From: Prevotellaceae bacterium UBA7017
GTDB taxonomy: Bacteria; Bacteroidota; Bacteroidia; Bacteroidales; Bacteroidaceae
Direction of reading: 5' to 3'
Assembly: GCA_002449535.1 (NCBI GenBank)
Contig: DJWZ01000093.1
Coordinates: 2,423 to 12,445, forward strand
Length of the DNA stretch: 10,023 bases
The notes below the pieces were generated by a model. The model saw nothing but the letters and a program-made list of their open reading frames with translations, was not told where the DNA came from and made no database searches. Of the stretch, positions 6,773 through 10,023 are shown one piece after another; position 1 is the first letter of the stretch; every line of letters starts with the position of its first letter. A program made the position numbers and the translations under genes.

Positions 6773-9136
6773 TTATTTTGTTATAAGCTTAATTTTTGCA
6801 GATTTTAATCCGTTACATGTAGCAGTTACGGTTACTGTCCCTGCATTTATGTCAGAACGGAGTATTGCGAGTACGCTGCCATTGTATAGTTGACGATGAT
6901 CTACGACGTTTAGTTCATCGCTGACCTGACTGCCACTACTCATAGCAGCCAATGTAGCAGCTGTTCCGTCTATTGTAATCTTTACATCACCTGTTGCTGT
7001 TTGTACTCTGCGTCCCTTTGAATCGATTGCATAGATACGCAGATGTTGCAAATCTACTCCATCAGCTTTCCAAGCATTGTTATCGCTTTCTATCTTCAGG
7101 GCAACAGGCTTTCCTGTAGTCTCTATCCTGTGGCGAGCTACGATTTTCCCATTGGTCTTAGCAATAGCCTCGCAGTAGCCAGGCTGATATACTACATCTT
7201 TCCAACGAATCTGATTGCGCATCTTTGCAGACTTCTTGTCGTTTTGCTTTGTGCCGTAACTTTTTCCGTTTACAATCAGTTCCACTTCGTCTGCATTGGT
7301 GTAAGTGGTAATATCAAGTTTTGTTCCTGCCACACGATTCCAATGGTCGCTCTGTCCCTCGTTGCCTGTTTGGACTCCATTCCACATCATGCTGCCCTTT
7401 GAATCTGTGACAGCTATATGCACCGTTGGCTCGTCCTTGAAGAAAGAACGCATATAGTATGCTTTCGGTTTTGGCTCAAGAGAAATGTCAAAGACTCCTT
7501 GAGTCCATCCTTTGTTAGGCCATCCTTGACTTTCTCCCAAATAGTCTATACTACCCCAGTATGCAAGGCCTATAACTTTGTCGAGGTCCATTCCGAAGTA
7601 ATTCTCTCCCATTGCAGAAACGCTTGCCTCGCTTTGGTAGAATGTCATCCATGGGAATCTTTTTCCGTCACCAGGGAAATACATATATCTGTAGTTATAA
7701 GACTGGAAATCTGTCACCATTGCAAGGTCGCATGGTAAAGAGTCAGTTTCCCAATTACGATATCGTGGATGCATGGCAACAGTTACCTTTCTGGTGTTGT
7801 CATAACGTTGTATCAGGGTTTTCATGAGCTTGAACTGTGTAACTCCAAAGTCATTGTATGGCTGGTCATTGTATGACTGCAGTTCATTGCCCAGAGACCA
7901 TGCTATAATGCAAGGATGATTTCTGTCGCGAGTGATGAATTCTGGTACATGGCTTTGCCACAAATCTTTAAACTCAGCTCGTCCGGCTCCTACATATTGA
8001 TTGTTCCATTTGTCATATAGTTCGTCAACCACGAGGATACCATGTTTGTCGCACATATCAAGGAAAGACTCAGAATATGGATTGTGAGAACAACGGATAT
8101 GGTTCATACCAAAATCTTTCAACAAAATCAAACGTTTCTCTATTGCACGTGGATAAGCGGCAGCGCCAAGGGCACCATTTGTGTGGTGGTTGGCATTACC
8201 TTTTAACAAGACTTTCTTGCCATTGAGCAATAATCCTTTGTTGGGGATAATCTCTATGGTGCGAATTCCGAATGTAGAGCATGTCTCATCTGCGATGCTG
8301 CCATCTTCTTTATAGAGAGTTATTTTTGCAGTATAAAGGTTCGGATTTTCGCAATCCCAAAGCATCGCGTTGTCAATTGTGATGGTTGGTAGTTTTACCT
8401 CTTCGCCATAGCGATAGTTGTGGTTGCGACTGATGGTCTGTTTCTCCTGCTTTATAGTGTTGCCATTAGGGTCAATGATTGTAACTTGCATTGTGTAGTC
8501 CTTCTGCTTCGTGTTGCACTGTATGTTAGCGGAGATATTGACTACTTTGTTGTCTGTCGTGGTTATATATAAAGGATGACGTTTGAAATACAATTGTGCA
8601 TCCATAATATACAAATCCACATCGCGGAACAAACCACCGCCAGTGTACCAACGAGAACTCTTTGGCGAACCCTGACTACATACCACCTTTATTTCGTTTT
8701 CCTGACCATATTTCAGCTTATTGGTAATATCTATTTCGAATCCTATATACCCATAGTCAGTCTTACCTATCTGCTTACCATTCAAGAAAACATCAGCAAC
8801 ATACATGATACCTTGGAAGTCAAGAACAATTCTCTTTCCTTTCCATGCATCTTCGGCCAGGATTGTCTTTGTGTAAGTGCCACTTTCCAGTTCTTTGAAT
8901 CCACGTGCAGATAAACGACTCTTGATATTTGCTCCTGCATCACTGTTGTCTGCCTTCTCGTCGGCTGCAGGAGCTATCCATGGCTGTTCTATAAGGTAGT
9001 CATGGGGCACGTTGATTGTCTTACTCTTCCCGTCTGCAGAGGTGAATGTCCAATTCCTGTTTAGGGAAACTTTTTCGCTTGCATTTGCTGTGATGCCACA
9101 AAGCATCAAAGTCAAAAATAATAGGTTAGTTTTCAT
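6773..9136 (-). CDS. Secreted glycoside hydrolase family 2 protein (beta-galactosidase-like)
   Basis: Beta-glycosidase of 787 residues, probably acting in the periplasm on oligosaccharides. A signal peptide covers residues 1-19 (MKTNLLFLTLMLCGITANA) with no lipobox cysteine. Next come the jelly-roll sugar-binding domain (about 24-180; RWYTGGGLFRDVDL at 162-175), an immunoglobulin-like domain (about 185-290), and the TIM barrel (about 300-570) with acid/base Glu418 in WSLGNE and probable nucleophile Glu503 in FYQSEAS. The C-terminal part holds a DUF4982-like domain (TYTNADEVELIVNGKSYG) and a further beta-sandwich. The set resembles GH2 beta-galactosidases of Bacteroides, but beta-glucuronidase or another specificity cannot be excluded. 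It lies 2 bp after the GH88/105 gene and abuts murF-alr, so the three appear co-transcribed. Confidence 0.92.
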   Translation of the reverse strand: MKTNLLFLTLMLCGITANASEKVSLNRNWTFTSADGKSKTINVPHDYLIEQPWIAPAADEKADNSDAGANIKSRLSARGFKELESGTYTKTILAEDAWKGKRIVLDFQGIMYVADVFLNGKQIGKTDYGYIGFEIDITNKLKYGQENEIKVVCSQGSPKSSRWYTGGGLFRDVDLYIMDAQLYFKRHPLYITTTDNKVVNISANIQCNTKQKDYTMQVTIIDPNGNTIKQEKQTISRNHNYRYGEEVKLPTITIDNAMLWDCENPNLYTAKITLYKEDGSIADETCSTFGIRTIEIIPNKGLLLNGKKVLLKGNANHHTNGALGAAAYPRAIEKRLILLKDFGMNHIRCSHNPYSESFLDMCDKHGILVVDELYDKWNNQYVGAGRAEFKDLWQSHVPEFITRDRNHPCIIAWSLGNELQSYNDQPYNDFGVTQFKLMKTLIQRYDNTRKVTVAMHPRYRNWETDSLPCDLAMVTDFQSYNYRYMYFPGDGKRFPWMTFYQSEASVSAMGENYFGMDLDKVIGLAYWGSIDYLGESQGWPNKGWTQGVFDISLEPKPKAYYMRSFFKDEPTVHIAVTDSKGSMMWNGVQTGNEGQSDHWNRVAGTKLDITTYTNADEVELIVNGKSYGTKQNDKKSAKMRNQIRWKDVVYQPGYCEAIAKTNGKIVARHRIETTGKPVALKIESDNNAWKADGVDLQHLRIYAIDSKGRRVQTATGDVKITIDGTAATLAAMSSGSQVSDELNVVDHRQLYNGSVLAILRSDINAGTVTVTATCNGLKSAKIKLITK

Positions 9137-9138
9137 AG

Positions 9139-10023
9139 TTATTTTGTAGTTTTATAATATTCAGTAATTCCCAATAGAAAACATCCAAGTCCATAATCAT
9201 CAAAGTCCGGCTCTCTGACGTATGTACATGGTTGTGAAGAAGCAGGTCTGTCGCCAGAGCCCTGCACATATCCAAGAAATCCATCATTGTGTACACAAGA
9301 GGCGCATGCTTTCCAAGCTTTGTCAATAAGGGCTTGGTATTTACTACGTTTTAGTAGTCCGTTATTTACTCCCCATGACAAGCCGTAAAGGAATAATGCT
9401 GTGCCGCTAAGTTCTGGACCTGCATAATCTTGTGAGGCGAGACTGGCATTCCAGAATCCGTCCTCTCTTTGCAACTTTTCTAAGGCGGCAGTCATTGCCA
9501 AATAATCTTTTTTTAGGAGCTTATAATATTTGTCCTTCTTGTCCAATGTGTTCATCGTGCGACACAAAGCGGCATACACCCAGCCGTTTCCCCTGCTCCA
9601 ATAGCAGTTCTGCCCGTCGCTCTCCTTGTATGGTGGTACAAAATTCTTGTCTCGCCACCACAATCCTTCTTTGATATTAAAAAGTCCTCCTCCACAACTG
9701 TCTCGTGTCCAAAGATAGGATTTTATGGCATATTCAAGATATTTTCTGTCTTTGGTAATACTTGATAACATTGCGTATGCTGGCATTGCCATTTGTATAG
9801 CATCTATCCATGTCCAGCAATGGGTATCTCCTTGTGCTATCTGATGGTCAAAATTCTTTTGTATTGAAGTGTATTTTTCGCTTCCTCCTACCATGTTGAA
9901 GCGGGCAAAATATGTTTGTGCACAACATTGGTGGTCGGCATCTGTGGTAGTGCTTTTACCCCCATACACATTCCATTTATGGAAATTCCCCCATTTATCG
10001 GTGTATTCCATGTATCTGTCTTC
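9139..10023 (-). CDS. GH88/GH105-type unsaturated glycuronyl hydrolase, C-terminal part
   Basis: The frame stays open to the right edge of the window, so the N terminus is missing (294 residues visible; an internal ATG at 10009-10011 is not the likely start). The fold is an alpha/alpha-barrel. Family features are HCWTWIDAIQMAMPAYAML with the probable catalytic Asp at visible residue 74, YWSRGNGWVYAAL (141-153), GPELSGTALFLYG (202-214) and DFDDYGLGCFLLGITEYY (273-290). Such enzymes hydrolyse unsaturated uronic acid residues left at oligosaccharide ends by polysaccharide lyases, for example on rhamnogalacturonan. RGNGW together with the GxCFLLG ending favours GH105 over GH88. The next gene, 2 bp away, is a GH2 enzyme, which suggests a polysaccharide utilisation locus continuing to the right. 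Confidence 0.9.
   Translation of the reverse strand, partial: EDRYMEYTDKWGNFHKWNVYGGKSTTTDADHQCCAQTYFARFNMVGGSEKYTSIQKNFDHQIAQGDTHCWTWIDAIQMAMPAYAMLSSITKDRKYLEYAIKSYLWTRDSCGGGLFNIKEGLWWRDKNFVPPYKESDGQNCYWSRGNGWVYAALCRTMNTLDKKDKYYKLLKKDYLAMTAALEKLQREDGFWNASLASQDYAGPELSGTALFLYGLSWGVNNGLLKRSKYQALIDKAWKACASCVHNDGFLGYVQGSGDRPASSQPCTYVREPDFDDYGLGCFLLGITEYYKTTK

Noticed and set aside
7049..7056. TAnnTTTG match on the minus strand inside GH2 as a murF-alr promoter
   Set aside because: No TTTG is found at the expected distance upstream, and it lies about 280 bp before the murF-alr start; a chance match is likely.
9126..9326. Open frame of 66 codons on the minus strand between the GH88/105 and GH2 genes
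   Set aside because: It overlaps the conserved 3' end of the GH88/105 gene in another frame and its translation resembles no family.

Overview
The window looks like a chromosomal segment of a Bacteroidales bacterium, most likely Prevotella or a close relative. The evidence is a fused murF-alr gene, a DUF4271 gene in the order metK-DUF4271-hemD-rnpA-yidD-tyrS, secreted glycan-degrading enzymes, A-rich start regions without clear Shine-Dalgarno sites, and a promoter of the Bacteroidetes type (TTTG, 20 bp, TAnnTTTG). The genus is an inference from gene content. All nine genes lie on the minus strand, so transcription runs from high to low coordinates. There is no gene-free stretch longer than about 170 bases.

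Right part (10023 to 4325): the end of what looks like a carbohydrate-utilisation operon. It holds a truncated GH88/GH105-type unsaturated glycuronyl hydrolase and a secreted GH2 glycosidase, 2 bp apart. The GH2 stop codon directly abuts the start of an 815-residue MurF-Alr fusion, which supplies D-alanine and attaches D-Ala-D-Ala to the peptidoglycan precursor. An essential cell-wall gene is therefore physically joined to a catabolic operon, and no separate promoter was recognised.

Middle (4324 to 3829): a self-contained rpsO unit with a near-perfect Bacteroidetes promoter, a leader of about 118 nt that can fold into a branched structure (candidate S15 autoregulatory element), the 89-residue S15 gene and a strong intrinsic terminator.

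Left part (3798 to 1): a housekeeping cluster of metK (S-adenosylmethionine synthesis), a DUF4271 membrane protein joined to metK by a TAATG overlap, hemD (uroporphyrinogen-III synthase), rnpA (RNase P protein), yidD (membrane insertion factor, overlapping rnpA by 49 bp) and the N-terminal part of tyrS. A second promoter-like sequence shares a 13-base -7 block with the rpsO promoter. It lies inside the 3' end of the DUF4271 gene and could drive hemD-rnpA-yidD-tyrS. A heptamer tandem repeat starts downstream of yidD and covers its stop codon.

No mobile element, tRNA, rRNA or CRISPR array was seen. The most interesting points are the rpsO leader, the promoter embedded in DUF4271, and the zero-gap junction between GH2 and murF-alr. 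Nothing here amounts to a clearly new multi-gene system.
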